A stretch of 64,000 nt of DNA, taken from positions 3,038,001-3,102,000 of the forward strand of contig OZ241969.1 in the NCBI GenBank assembly GCA_965204165.1, read 5' to 3'. The position numbers and the translations under genes were made by a program. Position 1 is the first letter of the stretch, and every line of letters starts with the position of its first letter. The notes under the pieces are model-generated. The model made no database searches and was not told the origin of the DNA. It worked only from the letters and a program-made list of their open reading frames with translations. This document shows, piece by piece, positions 42,101 to 50,653 of this stretch. This DNA comes from VYFG01 sp965204165. Lineage in GTDB: Bacteria; Pseudomonadota; Gammaproteobacteria; Arenicellales; Poriferihabitantaceae.

Positions 42101-43444
42101 CTAAAGAGAAATCCGCCGCATGTCGGCCAGGGCGCGGGCCAGGTAGGCGCAGAACCTGGCGGCTTCGGCACCGTCGATGACGCGGTGGTCATAGGACAGG
42201 CTGAGCGGCAGCATGAGCCTGGGTTCGAACTCCTTGCCGTTCCATACGGGGGTCATGCGGGCGCGGGACAGGCCCAGGATGGCCACCTCCGGTGCGTTGA
42301 CGATGGGCGTGAAGGCGGTGCCGCCGATTCCGCCCAGGCTGGAAATGCTGATGCAGCCCCCCTGCATGTCCGTCGGGGAAAGCTTGCCGTTGCGGGCCTT
42401 TTCACTCATTTCACCGAGATCTCTCGCGAGATCGAAAATGGACTTGCGGTCCACGTCCCGGATGACGGGCACCATGAGTCCGTTCGGCGTATCCACGGCC
42501 ACGCCGATGTGGAAATATTTCTTCAGGACCAGGTTCTCGCCGTTCGGATGAATGGACGCGTTGAAGCTGGGAAACTTCTTCAGTGCGCTGACCAGGATCT
42601 TGAGGACGAATCCCAGCAGCGTGATGCGGATGCCTTCCCGGGCGGCCTCTTCCTTGAGAGACTGCCGGAATTCCTCCAGCTCGGTGATGTCCGCCTCATC
42701 CTGGTGGGTGACGTGGGGAACATTGAGCCAGGCCCGCCGGAGATGCTGCCCGGAGATTTTCTTGATTCGCCCGAGCGAGACGGTTTCCACGGCGCCGAAC
42801 TTGGCGAAATCGACTGCGGGAATTTCCGGTATGCCTGTTCCCGCCGCCTCGGTTCCTCCGGCGGCGATCCCGGCGAGCTTCTGCTTGATCCAGAGCTTGA
42901 CGTCTTCCTTGAGTATCCGCCCCTTTGGCCCCGAACCGCCGATCTGGGTGAGATCGGCGCCCAGTTCGCGGGCAAAGCGCCGGATCCCGGGGCTTGCATG
43001 GGGAACTGCACTGCCGGACTTCTGTACCGGCGGGGGCAGGGTGCGCGGGGGGCCCTGGGGGGTGGGCACGGATGCTTCGGGTCGTGCCGCCGGCTCCGTT
43101 TCCGGTGCCGGGTCGGATGAATCCCCCGACTGTCCCCCGGCCTCCCCGCCGGTTGCCGACTCCGCCGCCGGTGGCTGTTCGCCGGGGGCGGAAGATTCAC
43201 CGTCCCCGGTGTCAAGCACTGCCACCTGGCTGCCCTCGGACACCCGGTCACCCACGGCGACCGTCATCTCCCGGACCGTACCGGATGCCGGTGAAGGCAC
43301 CTCCATGGTGGCCTTGTCACTTTCCAGTGTCAGCAGCGGGTCTTCCGCCGTAATCCTGTCTCCCGGGGCAACCAGCAGCTCGATGACTTCCACATCGGCA
43401 AAGTCGCCGATGTCCGGTATCTTGATCTCAATCACGGATGACAT
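42101..43444 (-). CDS. aceF: Pyruvate dehydrogenase E2, dihydrolipoamide acetyltransferase
   Basis: 447 residues from ATG at 43444. One lipoyl domain (Lys in ESDKATMEVPSPASG), a Pro/Ala/Glu-rich linker, a peripheral-subunit-binding domain (SPGIRRFARELGADLTQIGGSGPKGRILKEDV) and the acetyltransferase core ending with the catalytic LSYDHRVIDGAEAARF. It carries acetyl groups from E1 to CoA and forms the complex core. E. coli E2 has three lipoyl domains; here there is one, with a second on E3. Lies 19 bases before lpdA and 10 after aceE. Confidence 0.96.
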   Translation of the reverse strand: MSSVIEIKIPDIGDFADVEVIELLVAPGDRITAEDPLLTLESDKATMEVPSPASGTVREMTVAVGDRVSEGSQVAVLDTGDGESSAPGEQPPAAESATGGEAGGQSGDSSDPAPETEPAARPEASVPTPQGPPRTLPPPVQKSGSAVPHASPGIRRFARELGADLTQIGGSGPKGRILKEDVKLWIKQKLAGIAAGGTEAAGTGIPEIPAVDFAKFGAVETVSLGRIKKISGQHLRRAWLNVPHVTHQDEADITELEEFRQSLKEEAAREGIRITLLGFVLKILVSALKKFPSFNASIHPNGENLVLKKYFHIGVAVDTPNGLMVPVIRDVDRKSIFDLARDLGEMSEKARNGKLSPTDMQGGCISISSLGGIGGTAFTPIVNAPEVAILGLSRARMTPVWNGKEFEPRLMLPLSLSYDHRVIDGAEAARFCAYLARALADMRRISL

Positions 43445-43454
43445 GGCGGCTCCC

Positions 43455-46124
43455 TCAGGCTTCTCTCGGATTGGTCTTTTCGGGATCGATGCCGAATTCC
43501 CGGATGGCCTCGTCCACCACGCCAGGCGGGACCTGTTCCTGCAATGCCAGGGCATGCAGGGCCGCGACCACGACATGCTGCCTGTCCACTTCGAAAAACC
43601 GCCGCAGTTTCTTGCGCACGTCGCTTCTGCCGAACCCATCGGTCCCGAGCACATGGTACTGGCCGGGAACCCAGGCCCGGATCTGGTCGGCATACCATTT
43701 CATGTAGTCCGTGGCGGCGATGACCGGGCCCTCGCTGTTCTCGAGGCACATCTGGACATAGCTCTTGCGCGGTTCCGCATCGGGGTGCAGGCGGTTGTAG
43801 CGGTCGGTATCGTGACCGTCCCGGGCCAGTTCGTTGAAACTGGTCACGCTCCAGATGTCGCTGTCCACGCCGTAGCTCTCCGCCAGCATTTCCGCCGCGG
43901 CCTCGACCTCCCTGAGGATGGTGCCGCTGCCGAGAAGGCGGACCTTGAGCCGGTTGCCCTTTTTCGACGTGCTGTGCAGCAGGTACAGGCCGCGCAGGAT
44001 GCCTTCCTCGACGCCCTTGGGCATTGGCGGATGGACGTAATTCTCGTTCATCACCGTGATGTAGAAGTAGACGCTCTCCTGCTCGCCGTACATGCGCCTC
44101 AACCCGTCCCGGATGATGACCGCCAGTTCATAGCTGTAGGTGGGATCATAGGAAACGCAGTTCGGCACCGTGCCGGAAAGGATCAGGCTGTGCCCGTCCT
44201 GATGCTGCAGGCCTTCGCCGGCGAGCGTGGTACGGCCCGCGGTACCGCCGACGATGAAGCCCCGGGCGCGCATGTCGCCGGCGGCCCAGCAGAAATCGCC
44301 GATCCGCTGGAATCCGAACATGGAGTAGAAGATGTAGAACGGCACGGTGTACAGGTCGTGATTGCTGTAGGACGTGGCCGCGGCGATCCAGGAACACATG
44401 GCGCCGGCCTCGTTGATCCCTTCCTGCAGCACCTGCCCGCTCTTGTCCTCGCGATAGAACATCAGCTGGTCCGCATCCTCGGGTTCGTACAGCTGGCCCT
44501 GGGGCGCATAGATGCCCAGCTGCCGGAACATGCCCTCCATGCCGAACGTGCGTGACTCGTCGGGGATGATGGGAACCACGTACTGCTTCATCTCCTTGTC
44601 CCGGACCATGGCCGACAGCAAGCGCACGAACACCATGGTGGTCGAGATTTCACGGTCGCCGGTCCCTTCGAGCTGGGCCCCGAACAGGTCGATCCCGGGA
44701 ACCGGGAACAGCGGTTTGGACCCGGTGAACCTGGCGGGCAGGAACCCGCCCAAGGCACGCCTGCGCTCGATCAGGTACTCGGTTTCGGGGGATTGCTCGT
44801 CCGGCCGGTAAAACGGCGCTTCCGCCACCTCCTTGTCCGACAGGGGGATGCTGAACCGGTCACGGAAGGCGAACAGTGCATCCTCCCCCATCTTCTTCTG
44901 CTGGTGCGTGGTGTTCTGGCCCTCGCCGGCCTCGCCCATGCCGTACCCCTTCACCGTCTTGGCCAGGATCACCGTGGGCTGGTCCCTGTGCCTGACCGCG
45001 GCGGCGTAGGCCGCGTAGATCTTGTGGGGATCGTGTCCGCCCCGGTTCAGCCGCCAGACGTCCTCGTCGGTCATGTTGGAGACCATCTCACGCAATTCCG
45101 GGTACTTTCCGAAAAACTTTTCCCGCACGTAGGCGCCGTCGCGGGCTTTCAGCACCTGGTAGTCGCCATCGACCATCTCCTCCATCCTCTGCTTCAGCAG
45201 TCCCTTGTCGTCCCTTGCAAGGAGGGGGTCCCAGTAGGACCCCCAGATCACCTTGATGACATTCCAGCCTGCCCCCCGGAAATCGCTTTCCAGTTCCTGG
45301 ATGATCTTGCCGTTTCCGCGTACCGGTCCGTCGAGCCGCTGCAGGTTGCAGTTCACCACGAATACCAGGTTGTCCAGGTTTTCCCGGCCGGCCACGGACA
45401 GGGCGCCCACGGATTCCGGTTCATCCATTTCCCCGTCCCCGAGGAACGCCCAGACCTTGCGGTCCCCGGCATCGATCAGGCCGCGGTTGTGCAGGTACTT
45501 CATGTAGCGGGCCTGATAGATCGCCATGATCGGACCAAGACCCATGGATACCGTGGGAAACTGCCAGAAATCCGGCATCAGCCAGGGATGCGGATAGGAC
45601 GACAGTCCATCGTTGTCCACCTCCTGCCGGAACAGCCGCAGCTTGTCGGCATCGATGCGCCGTTCCAGGTAGGCGCGGGCATAGATGCCCGGCGCGGAAT
45701 GTCCCTGAATGAACAGCATGTCTCCGAGCTGGTTGTCGTTGTGCGCGCGCCAGAAATGGTTGAAACCGACATCGTAGAGTGTCGCGGCCGAGGCGAAACT
45801 GGCAATATGGCCGCCAAGCTCGGTGGAAATCCGGTTTGCCCGGACCACCATGGCCATGGCATTCCAGCGGATCAGGGCGCGGATACGGCGCTCAAGTGCA
45901 TGGTCTCCGGGGCTGCGTTCCTCCATGTGCACCGGGATGGTGTTCAGGTAGGCCGTATTGGCATGGTAGGGAATGTGTACGCCGGTACGCCGTGCACTGT
46001 CGATCAGTGATTCGATAAGGAAGTGGGCCCGCTCATATCCCTCGTTATCGATCACCGCGCTCAGCGCATCCAGCCACTCTGCAGTTTCCAGGGGATCTAT
46101 GTCGACGGGACGCTCGTTATTCAT
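43455..46124 (-). CDS. aceE: Pyruvate dehydrogenase E1 (homodimeric)
   Basis: 889 residues, matching the single-chain E1 of gammaproteobacteria. Decarboxylates pyruvate with thiamine diphosphate and acetylates lipoyl-E2. The ThDP/Mg motif is GDGEMDEPES...NLDNLVFVVNCNLQRLDGPVRGNGKI; the N-terminal HANTAYLNTIP is also characteristic. First gene of aceE-aceF-lpdA. A 24-bp palindrome 58 bases upstream is a likely operator or structural element; no pdhR regulator gene is adjacent. Confidence 0.97.
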   Translation of the reverse strand: MNNERPVDIDPLETAEWLDALSAVIDNEGYERAHFLIESLIDSARRTGVHIPYHANTAYLNTIPVHMEERSPGDHALERRIRALIRWNAMAMVVRANRISTELGGHIASFASAATLYDVGFNHFWRAHNDNQLGDMLFIQGHSAPGIYARAYLERRIDADKLRLFRQEVDNDGLSSYPHPWLMPDFWQFPTVSMGLGPIMAIYQARYMKYLHNRGLIDAGDRKVWAFLGDGEMDEPESVGALSVAGRENLDNLVFVVNCNLQRLDGPVRGNGKIIQELESDFRGAGWNVIKVIWGSYWDPLLARDDKGLLKQRMEEMVDGDYQVLKARDGAYVREKFFGKYPELREMVSNMTDEDVWRLNRGGHDPHKIYAAYAAAVRHRDQPTVILAKTVKGYGMGEAGEGQNTTHQQKKMGEDALFAFRDRFSIPLSDKEVAEAPFYRPDEQSPETEYLIERRRALGGFLPARFTGSKPLFPVPGIDLFGAQLEGTGDREISTTMVFVRLLSAMVRDKEMKQYVVPIIPDESRTFGMEGMFRQLGIYAPQGQLYEPEDADQLMFYREDKSGQVLQEGINEAGAMCSWIAAATSYSNHDLYTVPFYIFYSMFGFQRIGDFCWAAGDMRARGFIVGGTAGRTTLAGEGLQHQDGHSLILSGTVPNCVSYDPTYSYELAVIIRDGLRRMYGEQESVYFYITVMNENYVHPPMPKGVEEGILRGLYLLHSTSKKGNRLKVRLLGSGTILREVEAAAEMLAESYGVDSDIWSVTSFNELARDGHDTDRYNRLHPDAEPRKSYVQMCLENSEGPVIAATDYMKWYADQIRAWVPGQYHVLGTDGFGRSDVRKKLRRFFEVDRQHVVVAALHALALQEQVPPGVVDEAIREFGIDPEKTNPREA

Positions 46125-46181
46125 CTTGGAACCGGGTTGATGCTCGGAATCATTATATCATCCGGGATAGATACGCCCGTC

Positions 46182-46205
46182 GGCTAATACCAATTGGTAA
46201 TAGCC
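46182..46205. promoter_or_regulatory. 24-bp near-perfect palindrome upstream of aceE
   Basis: The two halves, GGCTAATACCAA and TTGGTAATAGCC, are complementary at 11 of 12 positions, with no spacer. TTGGT and ACCAA halves recall GntR-family PdhR sites, but PdhR sites have the order TTGGT-N3-ACCAA and here it is ACCAA-TTGGT, so identity with PdhR is not claimed. It is centred about 70 bases before the aceE start. Confidence 0.5.
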
Positions 46206-46332
46206 GGAAATGCCCTGGAAGTCTGGCCGTCCAGTCCTGGACAGGCGTGGGGTAAATGGAATGATCGGAATGCGGGACTGTTCCGGCTACATGAACCGGT
46301 CGCAACCTGCGTTGCCCGGAATTTGACGTTCT

Positions 46333-46692
46333 TCAGGCCTGCTGCTTCGACAAGCCCCGATCATCCGGCGCCGGGGATGGGGATAGCGGCGGCGAAAGGG
46401 CGCGAATGACCGCTTCCGGATCGCGGTCGATCACTGTCAGCAAGACGCGCGCCGCCCGGTCGGGAACCCGGCGTCCCTGTTCCCAGTCCTGAACTGCTCG
46501 GGCATCGAGCCCGAAGCGGTCCGCAAATTTCTGTCGGCTCAGCTTCATGCGCTTACGCAGTTCGACGATCCTTCCCGCAGATGGATCGTCCATGATCCGG
46601 CACGGCAATGCTGTCTCCCCCCGCACATGGGCAAGAATCTCGCCAAGCGCTCCCTCAATTTCTAGACCGGTTTCTGTGCGTTCTGTTGTCAT
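46333..46692 (-). CDS. HTH (XRE/HigA-like) protein, orphan antitoxin-type
   Basis: 119 residues. The C-terminal half is a helix-turn-helix of the HigA/NadS antitoxin style: RIVELRKRMKLSRQKFADRF followed by GLDARAVQDWEQGRRVPD. Ser/Pro-rich tail. A clear GGGAGGG precedes the ATG at 46692. Antitoxins of this type normally follow a RelE-like toxin gene. None is present; only a start-less 30-codon frame ends in an ATGA overlap with this ATG. It is therefore either a leftover antitoxin or a stand-alone regulator. Confidence 0.75.
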   Translation of the reverse strand: MTTERTETGLEIEGALGEILAHVRGETALPCRIMDDPSAGRIVELRKRMKLSRQKFADRFGLDARAVQDWEQGRRVPDRAARVLLTVIDRDPEAVIRALSPPLSPSPAPDDRGLSKQQA

Positions 46693-46874
46693 CTTTCCCT
46701 CCCTTCCCGATTGATGGTCGCCACCAGCCGCGACAGCACCTTGCGGCCCGTCGCCGTCCGGTCATCGCAGTCCGCGTTTGCCTAGGCTGTTAGCATGTAG
46801 ATCGCCTCCGGACTGGCCTGCCGAAAGCGAGTTGTGCGGATACCGCCGCGCTTGTCCCCGGGGAAATCGGGGGA

Positions 46875-47771
46875 CTAACTTCTTTCCAGCAGTGCGATCC
46901 GATAGCAGGCGGCCAGTTCCTGGGTGATCTTGGCTGTCTCCCCGAGTTTCTCTTCCGTTCCGGGACCGCCCAGCCGGGTGCCGATCTCGAAGATATTGCC
47001 GGTGTCGATGATCCGGAAGGGCACCTCGGTCTCGAACGGCTGCAGGGAGTCGAAGCCGGTTACGAAGGTCACGTTCATGACTTTCTGGACGCCACGAACG
47101 ATTTCGACCGCCTCCGCGTTCTCATAAGTACCATCCAGGAGACTTGCAGGGAAATAATCGAATCCGATGCGGAACCGGGACAGACGTGCGCACAGCCGAT
47201 TGAGGAAACCCATGATCAGTTCCCCTGGCAGGTACATCGTGTTGCCTTCCCAGATGATCAGGGTTTCCGCATCCGGGTCAAGGCCGGCACGAATGAGCTC
47301 CTCCGGAAGATCGGCCTCGAGATAGTTGCAGGGTATCGCGGCGCATCCCGGGACGCCCGCCTTGGCAAGGACCGCAGCCTTGAACTTCAGTACCGCGGAC
47401 TGGTCCACGTCGAAGAACCGGACGTCATCGCTTGCAAATATCCTGTTCCGCATGTCGAAACCGGAACCCAGGGTGACGACCTGGCGGACACCGCGCTTGA
47501 TGTCACTTTCCACGATGACGTTGAATGCTAACGTTCGCAAGCGGATGGCATCCGCGACCGCGAAGTGAACCTGCGTGAGCTGGGTTACGGTTTCCCGCAG
47601 TTCCGGGTTGAGAAACAGTTGTGCATAGGGATCGGAAAACATCGGGCGCTCGCGGGATTCCTCGAGGGCCCTGATTCCGGCGATGATGAATGCCGTAGTC
47701 CCGATTTCGTTGATGTTGATTTCTTCCACTGCTGATTCAAGTTTCGATGGCCAGCCCGGATGGTATTTCAT
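46875..47771 (-). CDS. SAM-dependent methyltransferase, leucine-carboxyl-methyltransferase (LCM) family
   Basis: 298 residues from ATG at 47771. Family marks: the SAM-binding VVTLGSGFDMRNR, FDVDQSAVLKFK (binding the adenosyl ribose), LIIWEGNTMYLP and the N-terminal TAFIIAGIRALEESRERPMFSDPYAQLF. Bacterial members O-methylate polyketides or small carboxylates; the substrate here is unknown. Downstream of the dioxygenase gene on the same strand with a 221-base gap. Confidence 0.85.
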   Translation of the reverse strand: MKYHPGWPSKLESAVEEININEIGTTAFIIAGIRALEESRERPMFSDPYAQLFLNPELRETVTQLTQVHFAVADAIRLRTLAFNVIVESDIKRGVRQVVTLGSGFDMRNRIFASDDVRFFDVDQSAVLKFKAAVLAKAGVPGCAAIPCNYLEADLPEELIRAGLDPDAETLIIWEGNTMYLPGELIMGFLNRLCARLSRFRIGFDYFPASLLDGTYENAEAVEIVRGVQKVMNVTFVTGFDSLQPFETEVPFRIIDTGNIFEIGTRLGGPGTEEKLGETAKITQELAACYRIALLERS

Positions 47772-47992
47772 GGGTCTGTTCTTGGCAAACCCTGCGGCAG
47801 TCCCTCGGCAGCCGGTCCTGCTGGCCGCCAGGCCGCCCCCGGGCGATTTTGTCACCTGTCATCATGGGGAGAGGTTCAGGGGGAACCGGTCACGGGCGAT
47901 GCCGGCGATCTTGCACGACACCGCAATGCCGGCCTCCGCCTCACCGGGACCGAAATGATTGCCTCCAGGAACCGGGACCCTGAGACAATCAC

Positions 47993-49195
47993 TCACGCCA
48001 CCATTCCCTGTGCCAGCCGCATGGCGGGAACATGCCCCCGGACCTGCGCCATCAGCAGCCGCAGGGAGGAGTGGAATTCCTCGATGTCCACGGAACTGGT
48101 CAGGACCGACCGTGCCGGCACTTCCGGCGTGAACCCTGTGCGGCCATGCAGGACGCGTTGATTGTTGAAGATGATGCCTTCGCCGGCGGCCAGTGCGAAC
48201 GTCACCCGCAGCTCCGGGTCGTACAGGATCGCGTAGAGGCGCTTCAGCGCCCGGTAGCAAGGCTCGATCAGCCGACTCGGCAGATCCAGGGGCATGATCT
48301 GGCGTTCGTTGCAGCGCACGCCTGATACCTCACCGTCAAAATCCAGACGAATGACGGGCATGGTGGCAGCGTACCATTTCACCTGACCGGCACTGTTGTG
48401 CGCCGGATCACGCCGGACCCCGGTGATCGGCACCCGGGTGAGCAGATCGAAGTCATCGGGATGGCTCTCCCTGAGCCGTCGCACGGCCTCAAATCCGTCC
48501 ACCAATGTCGAATGCCCGCCATCGGCGCTTGGCCGCAGAACCTGAAACACCGTGATGCCGATGGTTGACAGCCGATACGTCTCGTCAACATGCGGATCCA
48601 GGGGGTCCGTGATATCGCCGACATTGTCAACGCTGGCCTTCCTGGACAGGGTATAGGTGCCATAGTGGGACCGGCGCTGGTCGCCCACGAGGCTGATCAG
48701 CCGGCCGGCTTCCTCTGCCCTGGTCGGCGCGCCCTGAATCCGGCAGAAGCCATAGTCGCGTACGGATTCGAGCATGGCCAGGCGGCGGTCTGCAGAGCCC
48801 TCGCATGCAACCATATCCGCACATGGCGGATCGTCATGGATCCCGGAATCCCAGAGAATGGGGCAGTGTCGCCGACGCTGCCGTTCCGCATCGGAATAGC
48901 AGTGATCGCGCAGCCAGACGGCGGAATATCGTGAACGGTGGCCGTCGTTGGTCCAGGCAAGGTCGATCGATTTGTCGTCGTGCGCCTCGATCCGAAACGC
49001 AATGTCATCCGGGATGTGATGCAGGCGCAGACCGCGAACGGCGTTAACGGGAGTGCCGCAGGCCGCACAGGTGCACTGATGGCGGAGCCATATGGGATGG
49101 AACATGCTCGCATGGCCGTCCGACCAGTCGATACGAAGCCGGCCAGCGGCGTTGGCGACCGACTGGATCCGATACTTCGCATTCGAATGCGGCAT
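47993..49195 (-). CDS. Gamma-butyrobetaine-hydroxylase-like dioxygenase
   Basis: 400 residues. N-terminal DUF971-type zinc domain (IDWSDGHASMFHPIWLRHQC...CAAC) followed by a TauD-type Fe(II)/2-oxoglutarate fold: iron ligands H-x-D in PHVDETYRLS and the distal His in FNNQRVLHGRTGF. This two-domain arrangement is that of gamma-butyrobetaine hydroxylase (final step of carnitine synthesis) and trimethyllysine hydroxylase; other bacterial homologues act on unrelated compounds. The start ATG at 49195 matches the usual N-terminus. Confidence 0.85.
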   Translation of the reverse strand: MPHSNAKYRIQSVANAAGRLRIDWSDGHASMFHPIWLRHQCTCAACGTPVNAVRGLRLHHIPDDIAFRIEAHDDKSIDLAWTNDGHRSRYSAVWLRDHCYSDAERQRRRHCPILWDSGIHDDPPCADMVACEGSADRRLAMLESVRDYGFCRIQGAPTRAEEAGRLISLVGDQRRSHYGTYTLSRKASVDNVGDITDPLDPHVDETYRLSTIGITVFQVLRPSADGGHSTLVDGFEAVRRLRESHPDDFDLLTRVPITGVRRDPAHNSAGQVKWYAATMPVIRLDFDGEVSGVRCNERQIMPLDLPSRLIEPCYRALKRLYAILYDPELRVTFALAAGEGIIFNNQRVLHGRTGFTPEVPARSVLTSSVDIEEFHSSLRLLMAQVRGHVPAMRLAQGMVA

Positions 49196-49692
49196 GGCCC
49201 TTCCGCCTCAACCAGGCTGCAGGATTCGTTGCCCGGAAGCAGGCAATTGCCGGCACATTTCCGAAAAAATCAAGCGGTGACTCATCGGTTCACCTGGAAC
49301 CAGTTCCCCCTGTTCGTGTTTCGGAATACCGTTTTGCCCATCACCGGATACGCGTGCAGGAACCTGTTGGACTCAAGATCGGTTACATTGAAATCCTGTC
49401 CGCAATTCTTGACCGGATCGGGTTCGTGATTTCCGGAGAGATCCCCGGGGCCGGCCATATTATGTCCGCTTACGTACCTTGCGCCGTGATCACAGGCGAC
49501 AAACTCGTTTCCCCGCGGGACAAGGCGACGTCAATTGTCCGCGCTCTTCTGGCGGGACATCACGGCCCTGAACAATTTGCATGATCATTGCAGCGGAGCG
49601 ATGCGACCCCGGACCTGGCGCCGGCGGATATTGCAGGATTCCGCCCGCGACGGCGAATGCCGGGCCAGCGATGCATGATACCCTCCGGCGCC
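49196..49692. other. Intergenic region between the dioxygenase and rpsF
   Basis: About 500 bases without a supported gene. A 76-codon plus-strand frame (49354-49584) has no ribosome binding site and no recognised domain. The right-hand end leads into the rpsF promoter. A promoter for the divergent dioxygenase must lie in the left part, but I could not define it. Confidence 0.4.
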
Positions 49693-49721
49693 TTGTTTCC
49701 CCCGTCCCGCTTGGTTAGAAT
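49693..49721 (+). promoter_or_regulatory. Promoter of the rpsF operon
   Basis: TTGTTT (49693-49698), 17 bases, TAGAAT (49716-49721): a good sigma-70 match, giving a leader of about 70 bases before the rpsF ATG. The leader contains a short hairpin (CGGG...CCCG, ~49771-49788) and a GAGGAG ribosome binding site. An S6:S18 autoregulatory motif is expected in such leaders but I could not confirm it. Confidence 0.6.
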
Positions 49722-49799
49722 CCGCATCCTTTTTCTCCTTTCCTCACCGGCGCCTGCCACGCAGTCGATTCCGGGAGGATATAACCCGAGAGGAGCACA

Positions 49800-50381
49800 A
49801 TGCGTCACTACGAAATCGTGTTTCTGGTCCATCCGGACCAGAGCGAACAGGTGCCGGCCATGATGGACCGGTACCGGGAAATGGTGGCCTCCGGAGAAGG
49901 GCGCATACATCGCGCCGAAGACTGGGGACGCCGCCGCCTTGCCTACAGCATCAACGACGTGCACAAGGCCCACTACGTCCTTTTCAATGTCGAATGCTCG
50001 CTGGATGTCCTCGCGGAAATCAAGCGGAATTTCAAGTTCAACGACTCCATCCTGCGCCACCTCGTGGTGCGCCGCAAGCAGGCCGTCTCCGAGGAATCGC
50101 CCTTCGCCAAGGCCAAGGCCGAGGAGGAACGGCAGGAAGAAGAAAAGCGCAAGGCTGCCGAGGCCCGGGCCAAGGCCGATGAGGATGCCAACGACAAAGA
50201 TAAAGACAAAGAAAAAGACAAAGACACCGACGACGGCGACGACGGCGACAGCGACAGCGACAACGACAGTGGTGGCGGTGACGAAACCCCTGACACGGCG
50301 GTCAAAGAACCCGATCATCCGTCCGATGATGCGCCGGATGAAGCCAAGCAAGACGACCAGCAAGACGAGGAGCAGAAATAA
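49800..50381 (+). CDS. rpsF: 30S ribosomal protein bS6 with long acidic tail
   Basis: 193 residues against ~131 in E. coli. Residues 1-~100 are a normal bS6 (MRHYEIVFLVHPDQSEQVPAM; GRRRLAYSINDVHKAHYVLFN), which pairs with bS18 on the 30S platform. The remaining ~90 residues are low-complexity: first Glu/Lys/Ala-rich helix, then Asp/Lys repeats (NDKDKDKEKDKDTDDGDDGD) and an acidic end. E. coli bS6 itself carries variable glutamate additions at its C-terminus, so an encoded acidic tail is suggestive. Starts with ATG at 49800 after GAGGAG. Confidence 0.95.
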   Translation: MRHYEIVFLVHPDQSEQVPAMMDRYREMVASGEGRIHRAEDWGRRRLAYSINDVHKAHYVLFNVECSLDVLAEIKRNFKFNDSILRHLVVRRKQAVSEESPFAKAKAEEERQEEEKRKAAEARAKADEDANDKDKDKEKDKDTDDGDDGDSDSDNDSGGGDETPDTAVKEPDHPSDDAPDEAKQDDQQDEEQK

Positions 50382-50644
50382 TGGCGATCAAGAAGAAAAG
50401 GGGGGCCATGCCCCGCCGGTCCTTTCAGCGGCGTCCCAGGTTCTGCAAGTTCACGGCCGACGGGGTCGAGTCCATAGACTACAAGGACCTCGAGATACTC
50501 AAGGCGAACATCAGTGAAACCGGGAAAATACTGCCGCGCCGTACCACCGGCACGAAATCCCATTTCCAGCGCCAACTCGCCGTTGCGGTGAAGCGGGCCC
50601 GCTATCTGGCCCTGATTCCGTATACGGATCAGCACGACAACTAG
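50381..50644 (+). CDS. rpsR: 30S ribosomal protein bS18
   Basis: 87 residues. Binds bS6 on the 30S platform. CKFTADGVESIDYKDLEILKANISETGKILPRRTTGTKSHFQRQLAVAVKRARYLALIPY is a continuous family match (given here only as recognised features: the DYKD, LPRRTTG and KRAR segments). A short basic extension (KKKRGAMPRRSFQRRP) precedes it. Its ATG shares the final A of the rpsF stop (TAATG). Confidence 0.96.
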   Translation: MAIKKKRGAMPRRSFQRRPRFCKFTADGVESIDYKDLEILKANISETGKILPRRTTGTKSHFQRQLAVAVKRARYLALIPYTDQHDN

Positions 50645-50653
50645 GAGGCAGCG

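Noticed and set aside
49722..49799. S6:S18 autoregulatory leader motif upstream of rpsF
   Set aside because: A short hairpin exists, but I could not place the conserved bulged CCG element with confidence; a covariance-model search would decide.
49560..50363. A 267-codon minus-strand frame rich in Val/Phe, resembling a membrane protein
   Set aside because: It is the reverse complement of the Asp/Lys tail of rpsF (GAC/AAA read as GTC/TTT), so the hydrophobicity is an artefact.
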